A stretch of 64,000 bases of DNA from Zea mays (Eukaryota; Streptophyta; Magnoliopsida; Poales; Poaceae), in contig NC_050104.1 in the NCBI RefSeq assembly GCF_902167145.1, positions 14,468,001 through 14,532,000 of the forward strand, in the 5' to 3' direction. Shown in pieces: positions 47,701 through 57,740 of this stretch. The translations under genes were made by a program, and so were the position numbers. Every line of letters begins with the position of its first letter. Within the stretch, counting starts at the first letter, position 1. A model generated the notes under the pieces. The model was not told the DNA's origin, made no database searches, and worked only from the letters and a program-made list of their open reading frames with translations.

Positions 47701-48434
47701 TGATGATATCTTTAATATCTTCTCGTACCTTCAAGTCGTTTTTTACATAGAACCATTCCTTCATCCAGTCCCCCGGGCCATCTTTTCCGAAAAGTCGGCA
47801 CGGGACAGCTTGACCCAGAGCGGGCGCCGAAGCTATAACAGCCAAAATTGTTATGATATTGCTCTTTACCCCAGGGTTTTGTCTCATATATTAGCTCATG
47901 TAAATTACAAAAGCTTTTTGCATTTGGCTCCAAGCCATGGCTCCTCACGGCCCAGATAAAGATTCTCATTCTTATGATTGCTTCGGGCGTAATTTGATGT
48001 AGGTAGACTTGATAAATCTTCAAAACCTCAACCACAAATTTACTTAATGGAAACCGAAGCCTAGCCTTAAAAAAGCTTCGGAAGACTACAACTTCATTCT
48101 CTTCGGGAGTAGGCACAGTCCTCTCTCAGTCATCAACCCTTACAATAGACATGTCCCGAAAATATCTTCCCCTCATATTATCGAGATGATTCTGTTTAAT
48201 AGTTGATTTTCCAAAAACTGTATGGCTTGGTCGCCAGGGTCGATCTTCGGAGTCTTCTCCACCACTTTCCACATCATAACTGTCGCTATCACCAGTATCT
48301 TCAGACAAGCCTTCCAAAATCTCCCTAGTAATCTTCTCTGTAATTGTTTTTGCCATTAATTCAAGAAAACCAAGATTCTTCTCTTCAGAAAGGCTCAGCT
48401 TCGTCTCAGCGACAGCTTTCTTATCTTCAGACAT
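44760..48434 (-). pseudogene. Element D antisense spliced gene (aORF), homologous to that of element A
   Basis: ATG at 48434 (MSEDKKAVAETK). An acidic N-terminus leads into the same plant domain as A's gene (VVVFRSFFKARLRFPLSKF, HQITPEAIIRMRIFIWA). A basic/Ser/Glu-rich linker, a coiled coil (about 45710-45450) and an IWENGGREM motif near 45065-45090 match A's layout. Two GT-AG introns fit with agreeing phases: 45765-45843 (79 bp) and 44915-44986 (72 bp). The last exon ends at 44760. Damage: TGA at 48126-48128, a frameshift near 47880 and the hAT-type MITE at 46876-47411. Removing the MITE and one duplication restores the frame exactly. Function unknown. Confidence 0.85.
46876..47411. mobile_element. 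hAT-type non-autonomous DNA transposon, 536 bp
   Basis: Flanked by the 8-bp duplication gcctcaat (46868-46875, 47412-47419), the hAT hallmark. Termini are imperfect inverted repeats: TAGGGGTGGGCG on the left and TAGGGCCGGGC read inward from the right. Both ends are packed with ttcgggta/tacccgaa motifs, resembling the subterminal transposase-binding repeats of hAT elements. The AT-rich middle has no transposase. It interrupts the antisense gene of D. Confidence 0.9.
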
Positions 48435-48578
48435 CTTTAAAAATGCTGAGAAACTTCTCTCAGATCTGAAGCTTAAAAATTTAAAAAGTCAAGCAAGTGT
48501 TGGTACGCAAGAGCTAAAAATTGAGTAAGCGAAAGCAGATGGCAAGAAAGCGTACCAAATGAACTCGTGGTGAGCTCT

Positions 48579-48586
48579 TATTTATA
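48579..48586 (-). promoter_or_regulatory. TATA box of the element D antisense gene
   Basis: The minus strand reads TATAAATA about 145 bases upstream of the antisense ATG at 48434, inside the element and outside the LTR. Position matches the box of element A's antisense gene. Confidence 0.65.
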
Positions 48587-48727
48587 CGCCTAGTGCGTTG
48601 AAAACTGGAGGGTCCCGCTTGTCAATGACTGTTGCTATTCTAGCAAAGGGAACGTGTTTTTTGGACCTTCGGCTTAAGGCCTTCGTCCATGTCGCAGTCT
48701 GAATTTATTACTCTAACAAATTAATAT

Positions 48728-48740
48728 TGCGAGGGGCTAC
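48728..48740 (+). other. Element D polypurine tract
   Basis: Sequence tgcgaggggctac directly precedes the 3' LTR. It resembles the purine tract of Tat elements, including that of element G on its own strand. Confidence 0.7.
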
Positions 48741-49402
48741 TGTTGGGGGCCTTCGGCTTCCGAAGGTCCTCAAAAACATGGTTTAACAATGTCTCTAGAG
48801 TATAATGTGTAAACATGTACCTTCGAACAAGAGCTCACGGTATGAAGAAGCACGGAAACAATACGAAGGATGGAACAGAACCGAAGCTTTGCGCAAGGGA
48901 GCTTCGGCATGATGGCAGAAAAGAGGAAACCGACTTAAAGAGGAAAAGACTATCTAGACCCAGATAGAGTACTATAGAGTTATTGTCAAAAGCAAAGGGC
49001 CTGGATGTAATTTTGCATGGGCTGCGACCTGTGCCTATAAATAGGTGAACAGTATTCCCGTACTGTTCACGCTGACTGGACATTCGCTTTTGCATCTCGC
49101 TTGTACCCTTACTTTCCTTCGAGCCGAAGGTACATTTATAATTTGTTATTGTTGATACAATAATGCAAATAAAAATAAGTTGATAATAATGTCTAAAGTG
49201 TTTATGTTATTTTTCATATCTTGCATATGAATCTCTCTTTGTCATTTATTATGCTTATGAAGGTTTGTCCTTCATAACCTTCATCTGAAACTCATTATAT
49301 CCGAAGGGAGATAATGCTTCGAAGGACGAAGGGCTTTAACACTTAACATTTTTCATGTTGCCTTGTTCTTAACTCTTAGCATTTGAGAACAAATCCCCAA
49401 CA
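48741..49402 (+). repeat. Element D 3' LTR (662 bp)
   Basis: Same length and ends as 41496-42157 with about 17 single-base differences. TATA box at 49036-49043. Followed by the duplication actat at 49403-49407. Confidence 0.95.
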
Positions 49403-49620
49403 ACTATCTTTTTCTTGGAAGAAGAGTCGTCCTCCTCCTCATCTTTTGGTGAAGATGAAGAGGCGTCGCTGCCGTAGTAGACTACCTTCTTGATGTGCCT
49501 CTTCTTCTTTCCGTCCTTATTTTTGTTTGAGCCTGAGTCGATGGGCTTTTCTCCCTTTGGCTCATTGTTGTTGACAATCTCCTTCTCGTCGATCATAATC
49601 TCATTGCCTTTAGGATCCAT
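49403..49620 (-). pseudogene. gag: Element C gag, N-terminal part
   Basis: ATG at 49620 (MDPKGNEIMIDEKE) opens a charged Lys/Asp/Ser-rich N-terminus typical of Sirevirus gag, with KKVVYYGSDASSSS resembling element B's gag (KKVVYYETDSS). Element D cuts it at the actat duplication; the remainder continues from 41495 leftward. Confidence 0.85.
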
Positions 49621-49653
49621 CTCTTCAGGCAGTTAGTCTCTTGACGAAGAGAA

Positions 49654-49667
49654 CGACTTTGATACCA
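49654..49667 (-). other. Element C primer binding site (tRNA-Met type)
   Basis: The element strand reads TGGTATCAAAGTCG two bases inside the LTR, fixing 49670-51064 as the 5' LTR of a minus-strand element. Confidence 0.8.
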
Positions 49668-49669
49668 AT

Positions 49670-51064
49670 TGAGAGCACCTAGGTGGGGTGAATAGGTGAC
49701 CCTGCAAAATTAGCTCTAAACAACACAAACTTGGTTTATAAAATATGTTAGTGAGAAGTAAAACCAAGTTAGGATGCGAACAGTGGATAAAATAGAACTT
49801 TTCACTTGATTGCTTCTTTAAGACGAGTATTAAACTTAGGAGCAATATTACAAGTGAATATGAGAGCTCAAGAAGACAGTAATCACAATAAGTAAAATGG
49901 ACAAGAGACACAACGATTTTTACCATGGTTCGACCAATGCCTACTCCATGTTGTGGTGACCTACTTCTGTCAAGTGTTGCACTCAACCCTTCTCAAGTGA
50001 TCCAAAGATCAAACTTGAGTGCCACAGTTGTCTTCCTTATATCAATATCCCATTTGTGAGGAATCTCTACAAATTGGAGTCTCTGACGCCTTACACAATT
50101 GATCACAATCAAATCCGAAGTAAGGACGGGAGTAGAAACGCACACAAGAGCACAAATGCAGCAACACCAAGCACACAAGCAAAGAAGAGAGCACACAAAT
50201 CAAAACGATAGAGTCACAGCTCAAAAAAGTGCTCATATCTCTCTCCAACAAATCAAAAGCGTGGTCACGGAGTTTTGGAGTTCTAGCATGCTCTTGTGGT
50301 GTTTGGGTACGACTCCATGGCGCCTAGGGGTCCTTTTATAGCACCAAGGAGCTTAGGAGCAGTTGGTTCTTCATTTAGGAAGCAATCAACCTTCCCTATT
50401 TGTGTGTGCACCGGACTGTTTGGTGCACTCCGAACACTGAACAATCATCGATCTGTTTTTTGCCATGGTCGAGATGACTGTTGCGCGCCTTCGGTCGCTT
50501 GGCACACCGGACTATCCGGTACGCACACCAGACTATCCGGTGGGTCCTACCAATTGTTATCGAGCTGACGTGGCAGACGCTGATCGCACGACCGACCATT
50601 GGTGCGAGCGAAGAGTCGTTGATCGCCTGGTGCACCGGACTGTCCGATGATTTATAGCCAGCGAGCCTTGGTGTTTTCCTAGGAGTGGGCAGTTGGCCAA
50701 CTAACCAGGCAGGGCACCGGACTGTCCGATGAGGCCTAATCTGGCCCAACTTTGTCCACTTTTGAGCCAAACTTCTTAACTCCTTTTTGGCTCGATTTGA
50801 AGAGTTCCCTAGCACTTAGTACCTTAAGCAATTGACTAAGTGCTAGAAACATACCTTTATCACTTTGATCAGAGGTTTGCAATATGTCCATACTCAAGCA
50901 AAAAAGTGTTTTCTTATTTTCCTCAATCTTTTGGACTTGATTGCTTTAATTTGCTTTCTACACATGTGCTCATGCTCGTATGAAGAGCGTTAGATCACAG
51001 TGATGTGTTGAGCATTTAATCACCAAAACAACTAGAAATGACCCAAGTGCACATTTCCCTTTCA
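49670..51064 (-). repeat. Element C 5' LTR (about 1395 bp)
   Basis: Plus-strand ends are tgagagcacc and ccctttca. TATAAAAGG on the element strand lies at 50332-50340. Imperfect caccggac-gtccggtg palindromes occur near 50408-50425, 50500-50550, 50632-50650 and 50715-50732, as in element B and other Sireviruses. Confidence 0.82.
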
Positions 51065-51534
51065 ATAAGTGGGTCACAGGCCTACGACCTCGTATGTATG
51101 AGTGGGGTACTAGCCCAAATTCGTAGGGCATGAGTGGAAGGAGGACCGACTTCTCTGTTGTGTCCCAACACCAGATACATTTAATGTGGCCAGTCATTTA
51201 TGACGGGGCAGTCCTGGGCCGGGTGCGGAATCCACTCAAGTGGCTTCCCCTCGGTTCGCCCATCCCCGAGCTCGGTGTCTCAGGGTTACTCAGGGGTGGA
51301 TCCTTTCTGGGCGGACTCTTCCTCCGTTCTCCCTCTGACTCGTGGGCCACAGGGCCCAGGAATCTTATCCTCGATAGGTAGGATACAAACCATCTAGGTT
51401 GTTATTGGAATATTATTATGCTTTAAGTGTTACAATATCAAAATTTATAACTAAGCAGGTTATATAGTCAATCCTTGATATGTTAGTGAGCTTGTTTACA
51501 TGGACACATGAGTAAAGGTGGTGGAGGACATTAG
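51065..51534. other. Unassigned sequence right of element C
   Basis: About 470 bases, moderately GC-rich at first and then AT-rich. I recognise no gene, terminal repeat or duplication. The first part (to about 51380) has the look of an old LTR or noncoding fragment, but I cannot support an assignment. Confidence 0.4.
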
Positions 51535-52443
51535 AGGTTCTAATAATTGCCTAGAGGGGGTGAATAGTCAACACATGAAAATTTAATACTAAAAATAAAA
51601 CTAATCTCAATTAGTGGTTAGAATAAGAGAAAATATAAATTGTTTGAGGGATATGAGTTCATTTGCACTTGTTGCTCTTATAGTCACGAAATTAATTTGG
51701 AGAGCAACTTAATTGAGTTAGAGTGAGAACTAAAAATAAGAGAACTTGTATAGACAGAGAGAAGAAGAATCGCAATAAAAAGTAAAGAACGCAAGAAGTC
51801 ACCCGATTTATTTTACCGATGTCGATTATAAAGAACATATGTCCTTGTTGAGGTGTACCAAAGGACTGAGTCTCTCAACCCTATCAAGCGATCCCAACGA
51901 TCAAGCTTGAGCCCTAAGATCCTGTAGAATGAGAGAGAGTCTCCGCAAGGCACTCCCCAAAAAATAGAGCCTCTTTCTAGCCTTTACAATAGAGTATCAC
52001 CCATACAAGAGCAAGAAACACAGTAACACAACATCAAGAGCACAGATCACAAGCGCACACACTCTCTAGTACGACCATCTCTACACAAAATGGGGTGCTC
52101 AGATCTCTCGGGGTAGCTCGAAGGTGTTGCACAAGTGTTTGGGGATGGTGCAAAGTATAGTGATGATTAATGTCTATAATGGGTTGTTTAGGGGAGGGGT
52201 AGGTATTTATAGCTTTAAACCCCTCAAAGAGCCATTAGAAATATTGCTGAAATCTCCTTTTCTCAAGTGCACCAAACTGGCCCCATGCACCACCGAACCT
52301 CCAACGACCACCTCAACCAATGGGATCTGCTATGACCTTTGCCTTGCCTGGTGGCATTGGACCGGTCCGGTGCATCACCAGACTCCACCATATGTCCTAT
52401 GATGCCAGCTAGTCATTAGAGCCAACCATTGAAAGTTGAAGTT
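51535..52443 (-). repeat. Worn Copia (Sirevirus-like) LTR fragment
   Basis: The sequence gcctagagggggtgaatag at 51553-51571 is the LTR end seen in element B's family (cctagaagggggtgaatag at 36219). A TATA-like box (tatttata on the plus strand, TATAAATA on minus) lies at 52204-52211, and a weak ggaccggtccggtgc palindrome near 52359-52373. The adjacent primer site is decayed beyond recognition and the far end is cut at 52443, so this is a truncated, old copy. Confidence 0.6.
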
Positions 52444-53702
52444 TGTAATACCCACTTTGTAAACATTGAGAAAAGAGTAAATCTCCTTATATATTTTGCC
52501 TCTATTTATTTGAACATGGGATTAACCATAACTAAGAGACCAAAATGTCTGAAAAAAATAAGCCAGACATCATATTGAAGTTTTGTTTGCGCATTTAATA
52601 ATAATAACAGTAACAATAATAAAAAATATAATAAAGAGTTGGAGATTTGGATTAAAACCTAAATCAGAATTTGGATTTTAAGTGGAGAAATACTATAAAT
52701 TACAAAATGAATTTATGAATAAATACACTCATTCCATGATGGCATGTTTAAAATTTAATATCTAATTGGAGTATAAATTCTATACAAAAAATTGAATTCA
52801 AATTTCGGATTTGAAATAAAAAGGGAAAACAAAACAGAAAAGAAAAGAATAAAGAAGGAAAATGGAAAACAAACACTGGGCCAACTTCCCTTGCTCGGCC
52901 CATCTCCATACTCTCCCTCCGCAGCCCACCTCCACCAGCGCGCGTTCACTGACCCGTGGGCCCGGTTGACCCAGCCCCTGCTCACCGTGCTACACCCCGT
53001 GCCTCTCTGGTTCGTGGGACCACGCAGTCAGACTTATCTTCTTCAACCTCTCCACACCGAAAACGCCACACGGATCCCGCGGGTATGGCGCACCCCAAAC
53101 CAAGTCGGGCGCTCCACGGCTGGCTGTTGCGTGGGCGTCGCCGCATTACCTCGTCTCTCTTCCCTTGGGCAGTCAGTCGTATCTCTCCCTTCCCTGACTT
53201 CTCGGAAAACGGACATGGCGGGGGATGTCGTAACAACCCCCTAAATCCGCGCTGACCTTGAGAACGGTTTGGCTAGCCTCGTCCTCGCTAAAACCCGGCT
53301 GCGTATCAACCGTGTCATCATGCGCGGGGCCATCCCTCTGGCGGTTTTGCGGGGCCGATTGATCAACGTTTTTCCCTCCATAGCTCAGTCAACAAACACC
53401 GCGAGCTCCACGGAGCTGGTTCCACCCATGGCCTAGTCCGCGTCGTGGCGTCACTGACCTCCTGGTCTCTCGCGCCCATGGTATATTAGGGGGGAACCAA
53501 GCCTTGTCTCTCTGAATCCATAGCCGAGCCATCATCACCCACCGACCATCGTCGCGAGTTGTGAGGAAGGGAGCTCAAAGCCGCCGCATCCCCCACCTTG
53601 CCTCCGTTGCAGTTTGATTCTGCCGAGGGGGCCGAGGTGAATCATCATCCAGTGTGGGACTTAGGCCAGGGCGAATTGGATCGCGGGAGCTCTTGGGGCG
53701 GG
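52444..53702 (+). repeat. Chromovirus-type LTR fragment (plus strand), cut by element H
   Basis: Starts tgtaatacccac, the terminal signature that E and F LTRs show on their own strands (TGTAAYACCC). An AT-rich first half changes to a GC-rich second half, as in those LTRs, with a TATA-like tatatta at 53482-53488. No convincing protein frame exists. The bases next to H are gcggg (53698-53702), its candidate target duplication. The rest should lie beyond H and G, outside the window. Confidence 0.55.
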
Positions 53703-53728
53703 TGTTGGGGACTTGCTCTCAAATGCTC
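53703..53728 (-). repeat. Residual 3' LTR terminus of element H
   Basis: Plus strand tgttggggacttgctctcaa and the next few bases match the reverse complement of element D's LTR end (TGTTGGGGATTTGTTCTCAA) with two differences. It directly abuts pol codons, so the intervening 3' part has been deleted. Confidence 0.65.
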
Positions 53729-56148
53729 GACCGAAGGTGCTTTTATTGTTTCGAAAAATACTTCCGAAGGCAAAGGCAGCCCCTGTGCTGTTGACTTAGC
53801 CAATAGATCAGCGTATTCATTTTCTCCACGAGGAATATTTTTAACAGAGAATCCTTCGAAGGAAGCCTCAATCCTTCGGACTGTATCTAAATATTTTTCA
53901 AGCTTCGGGTCTCTTGCTTTATAGCTCTTGTCAATATGACCAGAAATAACTTGGGAGTCAGTTTTAAGAATGGCCCTTCTGATTCCCATTGCCTTTAACT
54001 TCCGAAGACCCAAGAGCAGAGCTTCGTACTCAGCGATATTATTTGTGCAATTAAAATCAAGTCTTGCCGCATAACAAGTTTTAACTTTGGAAGGTGAAAT
54101 CAACACAGCAGCCACTCCTGCCCCGAAGGTTCCCCAAGACCCATCGCAAAATACTGTCCATGCTTCGGCATCTTTATTCGGTTCTTCCTCCTGAGCCCCT
54201 GGCGTCCAGTCAGCAATGAAGTCTGCCAACGCTTGGGACTGAATCGAAGATCTATGGACATAATCAATACAAAAATTATTGAGCTCTGCAGCCCATTTTC
54301 CAATTCTTCCAGTAGCTTCTCGGTTTCTCATAATATCCTTCTGAGGTTGTGAAGAAGGAACAATTATGTTGTAGGCTTGAAAATAATGCCGAAGCTTCCT
54401 GGAGGCCATCAAAACAGCATACAGTACCTTCTCCAATTCTGTATAATTTTTCTTTGATAAACTAAGAACTTCGGATACGAAATATATTGGGGCCTGCCTC
54501 TTAACTTGGCCTTCAAGCTTCTCCTGGACAAGTGCTGCACTTACTGCTGAATGCGAAGCTGCCACATATAATAACAAAGGAGCCCCTGGTATTGGTGGAG
54601 TTAATGTTGTTAGATCTATCAGATATTGCTTCAGTTCTTCAAAGGCCTTCTGCTGAATTGGTCCCCATTGAAAAACTTCGGCTGACTTCAGCACTTCGAA
54701 AAATGGTAAATTTCTTTCTGCTGATCTAGATATGAATCTGTTGAGAGATGCCAGCCTTCCTGTCAATCTTTGAGCCCCCTTCTTTGTACTTGGTGGTTCC
54801 ATTCGAAGTATAGCTTCGATTTTGCTTGGATTAGCCTCAATTCCCTTTGTTGAAACTAAGCAACCAAGAAATTTCCCCTTCTTTACTCCGAAGACACATT
54901 TTTTTGGATTCAGCTTTAAGCCGGCCTGTCTAAAATTTGCGAAGGTCTCCTGCAGATTAGCAATGTGGTTATCCTGCTTCGTGCTTTTTACAATGATATC
55001 ATCAACATAGGTTAGCACATTCCTGCCTATCTGAGAATGGAGGACCTTTGCTGTCATTCTGCTGAAACTTCCTCCGGCATTCTTGAGCCCCTCAGGCATC
55101 CGAAGGTAACAATATGTTCCACTGGGGGTTATGAAGCTGGTTTTCGGTTCAACCTCCTTCTTCATCCAGATTTGGTGATAGCCTGAATAACAATCCAGCA
55201 GACTCATAAGCTCTGATGAAGCTGCTGCATCAACTAAGGAATCTATCCTTGGTAATGGAAATTCGTCCTTCGGACAGGCCTTATTGAGATCAGTAAAATC
55301 GATGCACATTCTCCATTTGCCATTGGCCTTCTTTACCATAACAGTGTTAGCCAACCATTCTGGATATTTTACCTCTCTGATAACTCCAGCACTGAGGAGT
55401 CTTTTCACTTCGTTGCGAGCACCTTCGGCTTTGTCATCAGACATCTTCCGAAGCCTTTGCTTTCTTGGTCTGAAGGATGGATCAACATTGAGCGAGTGCT
55501 CAATAACATCCCTGTTTACCCCGCAAAGATCATTAGCTGACCAAGCAAAAACATCTTTGTTGTTGAACAAAAACCTTATCAAGGTTTTCTCCTGCTCTTC
55601 GAACAGTTGAGATCCCAATAGCACCTTCTGCTCTGCTATGTCCTCACATAAGAGCATGGGCTTCGGCTGATCAACCGAAGCAGCTTTTCCCTTCTGAACT
55701 TGTATTGCTCACAAGCTTCAGCTACATCTATGTTATGGATTGCTTTGGAGTCTGTCCAATTTCCTTCGGCCCTTCTGGCAGCTTCCTGACTTCCATGAAT
55801 AGCAATGGGCCCTTGGTCCGAAGGTATCTTCATGCAAAGATAGGCTGGATGAAGGATTGCTTCGAAGGCATTGAGAGTACCACGACCAATGATTGCATTG
55901 TAAGGGTATTCCATATCAACAATATCAAATACAACTTGTTCAGTCCTTGTATTGTTAATGAATCCGAAGGTTATTGGCATTGTGATTTTTCCAAGTGCTA
56001 CGATCTGCCTTCTTCCGAAGCCACAAAGGGGATGTGTGGCATCATGAATTTTATCCTCGGGCTCTTGCATCTGTCTGAAGGCCTTAGCAAATATGATATC
56101 AGCTGCGCTGCCTGTATCAACCAAAACATTATGGACCAGAAATCCTTT
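53729..56148 (-). pseudogene. pol: Element H pol: protease, RT and RNase H
   Basis: Protease with VLVDTGSAADII near 56090-56125 in one frame. After a frameshift near 55660-55690 a long open frame carries RT: LNKACPKDEFPLPRID near 55255-55300, LLDCYSGYHQIW near 55170-55205 and YVDDII near 54990-55010. RNase H follows with CDGSWGTFGAGV near 54105-54140, NNIAEYEALL near 54010-54040 and TDSQ near 53950. Sequence is close to element A's pol and of the same Tat type. The frame ends by running into the LTR remnant, so there is no integrase. Confidence 0.88.
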
Positions 56149-56450
56149 TGTCGGCGTTTCGAGACAGGGGGGTCCCAAAGCCGACGAGTGAGTGTGCTGC
56201 GTGCCCCAGCCCAGATGGGTCGAGCGCGTGGGCGAGCGCAAAGGGGGGAGAGGCGAGGTGGCCGGAGTCGAGCGTGAGAGAGGTGGAAGTCCCGCGGCCT
56301 TCGTGTTCGTCCCGCGCCCAGGTCGGGTGCGCTTGCAGTAGGGGGGTTACAAGCGTCCACGCGGGTGAGGGAAGCGAGCGGCCCCAAGAGAGCGCCTGTC
56401 CCGTCCTCGGTCCCGCGCGGCCAACCTTCTCTAAGAAGGCCCTGGTCCTC

Positions 56451-56459
56451 CCTTTTATA
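56451..56459 (-). promoter_or_regulatory. TATA box in element G LTR
   Basis: TATAAAAGG on the element strand, a consensus plant TATA box at a reasonable distance from the LTR end. Confidence 0.65.
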
Positions 56460-56953
56460 GTCGTAAGGAGAGGATCCAGGTGTACAATGGGGGGTGTAGC
56501 AGAGTGCTACGTGTCTAGCGGAGAGAGAGCTAGCGCCCTAGGTACATGCCAATGTGGCAGCCGGAGAGGTCTTGGCACCTTGCTGGCGTGATGTCGTGGC
56601 TGTCGGAGGTGCGACGGAGCCTGGCGGAGGGACAGCTGTTGGAGCGGTCGAGTCCTTGCTGACGTCGCCCTGCTTCCGTAAGAGAGCTGGGGGCCGCCGT
56701 CGTCACAGAGCTTGTGGAGCGCCATCATTGCCCATCCGGTGGGGCTGGCCAGATGGGACGCCGGTCTTGTTCTCCGTGACTCGAGTCGATTCGGGGTAGG
56801 ACGATGATGGCGCTTCCTGTTGACGTGGCGGGTCTGTGCCCTAGGCAGGGTGACGTGGGGGCTCCTCCAAAGCCGAGGTTGAGTCTGTCTTCTGTTGCCG
56901 AGGCCGAGTCCGAGCCATGGGGTCGGGCGAGGCGGAGGTCGTTCGGCCGAGGC

Positions 56954-57230
56954 CAGGGCGGAGTCCGAGCCCTGGGGTCGGGCGAGGCGGAGTTTCGTCG
57001 TCTTCTGGGTCTTAGCCCGAGTCCGAGCCCTGGGGTCGGGCGGAGCGGAGTTCGCCGTCTTCCGGGTCTTAGCCCGAGTCCGAGCCCTAGGGTCGGGCGG
57101 AGCGGAGTTCGCCGTCTTCCGGGTCTTAGCCCGAGTCCGAGCCCTGGGGTCGGGCGGAGCGGAGTTCGCCGTCTTCCGGGTCTTAGCCCGAGTCCGAGCC
57201 CTGGGGTCGGGCGGAGCGGAGTTCGCCGTG
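56954..57230 (-). repeat. 57-bp tandem repeats inside element G LTR
   Basis: The motif cttagcccgagtccgagccc starts at 57011, 57068, 57125 and 57182, exactly 57 bp apart, with a diverged earlier unit from 56954. Because 57 is a multiple of three and no stop occurs in the unit, several frames on both strands stay open here and mimic repetitive proteins. Confidence 0.92.
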
Positions 57231-57721
57231 GCGCCTTTGGCAAGGCCTGACTGTCTGTCAGACTCACTCTGTCGAGTGGCACCGCAGTCGGAGTGGCGCA
57301 GGCGGCGCTGTCCTTCTGTCAGACTGGTCAGTGGAGCGGTGGAGTGACGGCGGTCACGTCGGCTCTGCCGGGGGGGGCGCGTGTCAGGATAAAGGTGTCA
57401 GGCCACCTTTGCGTTAAATGCTCCTGCAACTCGGTCAGTCGGTGTGGCGATTTAGTCAGGGTTGCTTCTGAGCGAAGCCAAGGCCTCGGGCGAGCCGGTG
57501 ATGTGTCCGCAGTAAAAAGGGGGGCCTCGGGCGAGACGGAAGTCTCTCGAGGTCGGCTGTCCTTGGCCGAGGCTAGGCTCGGGTGAAGCGTGATCGAGTC
57601 ACTCGTGTGGACTGATCCCTGACTTAATCGTACCCATCAGGCCTTTGCAGCTTTATGCTGATGGGGGTTACCAGCTGAGAATTAGGCGTCTTGAGGGTAC
57701 CCCTAATTATGGTCCCCGACA

Positions 57722-57740
57722 GTAGCCCCCGAGCCTCGAA
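57722..57740 (-). other. Element G polypurine tract
   Basis: The element strand reads a purine-rich CGAGGCTCGGGGGCTAC ending at the LTR. Tract-like cores (tagcccccgag on plus) recur further inside the element; see findings. Confidence 0.75.

Larger units (their letters stand above)
41496..49402 (+). mobile_element. Element D: non-autonomous Ty3/Gypsy (Tat lineage) with gag and antisense gene but no pol
   Basis: Two 662-bp LTRs (41496-42157, 48741-49402) with the 5-bp duplication actat (41491-41495, 49403-49407). Order on the plus strand: LTR, primer site, gag, 64-bp tandem array, antisense gene, polypurine tract, LTR. No protease, RT, RNase H or integrase motif is found on either strand between gag and the antisense gene. 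I count about 17 LTR differences (2.6%), roughly one million years at the usual grass rate. It inserted in element C's gag. Confidence 0.93.
37499..51064 (-). mobile_element. Element C: Ty1/Copia (Sirevirus type), outermost host of the nest, carrying D and a MITE
   Basis: Minus strand. The 5' LTR (49670-51064), primer site, gag (split by D and by a MITE), protease remnant and integrase are visible. The pol is interrupted at 37499 by element B and its remainder lies left of the window. Five bases after the LTR are ataag, the candidate target duplication. Related to B but distinct in sequence. Confidence 0.87.
53703..56148 (-). mobile_element. Element H: Tat-lineage Gypsy remnant, visible left part, interrupted by element G
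   Basis: Minus strand. Protease, RT and RNase H are present (53729-56148), but integrase, 3' region and nearly all of the 3' LTR are missing: pol joins directly to about 25 bases matching the end of element D's LTR. G inserted within the protease region just before the DTGS active site. Anything further 5' lies beyond the window. Confidence 0.8.
56149..57721 (-). repeat. Element G 3' LTR (1573 bp)
   Basis: Plus-strand ends are tgtcggcgtttc and tggtccccgaca, giving TG...CA. TATAAAAGG on the element strand lies at 56451-56459. GC-rich, with an internal 57-bp tandem array. The partner is outside the window. Confidence 0.88.

Noticed and set aside
56725..57347. Repetitive 148-185 residue frames on both strands in G's LTR
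   Set aside because: They result from the stop-free 57-bp tandem unit and not from a protein gene.
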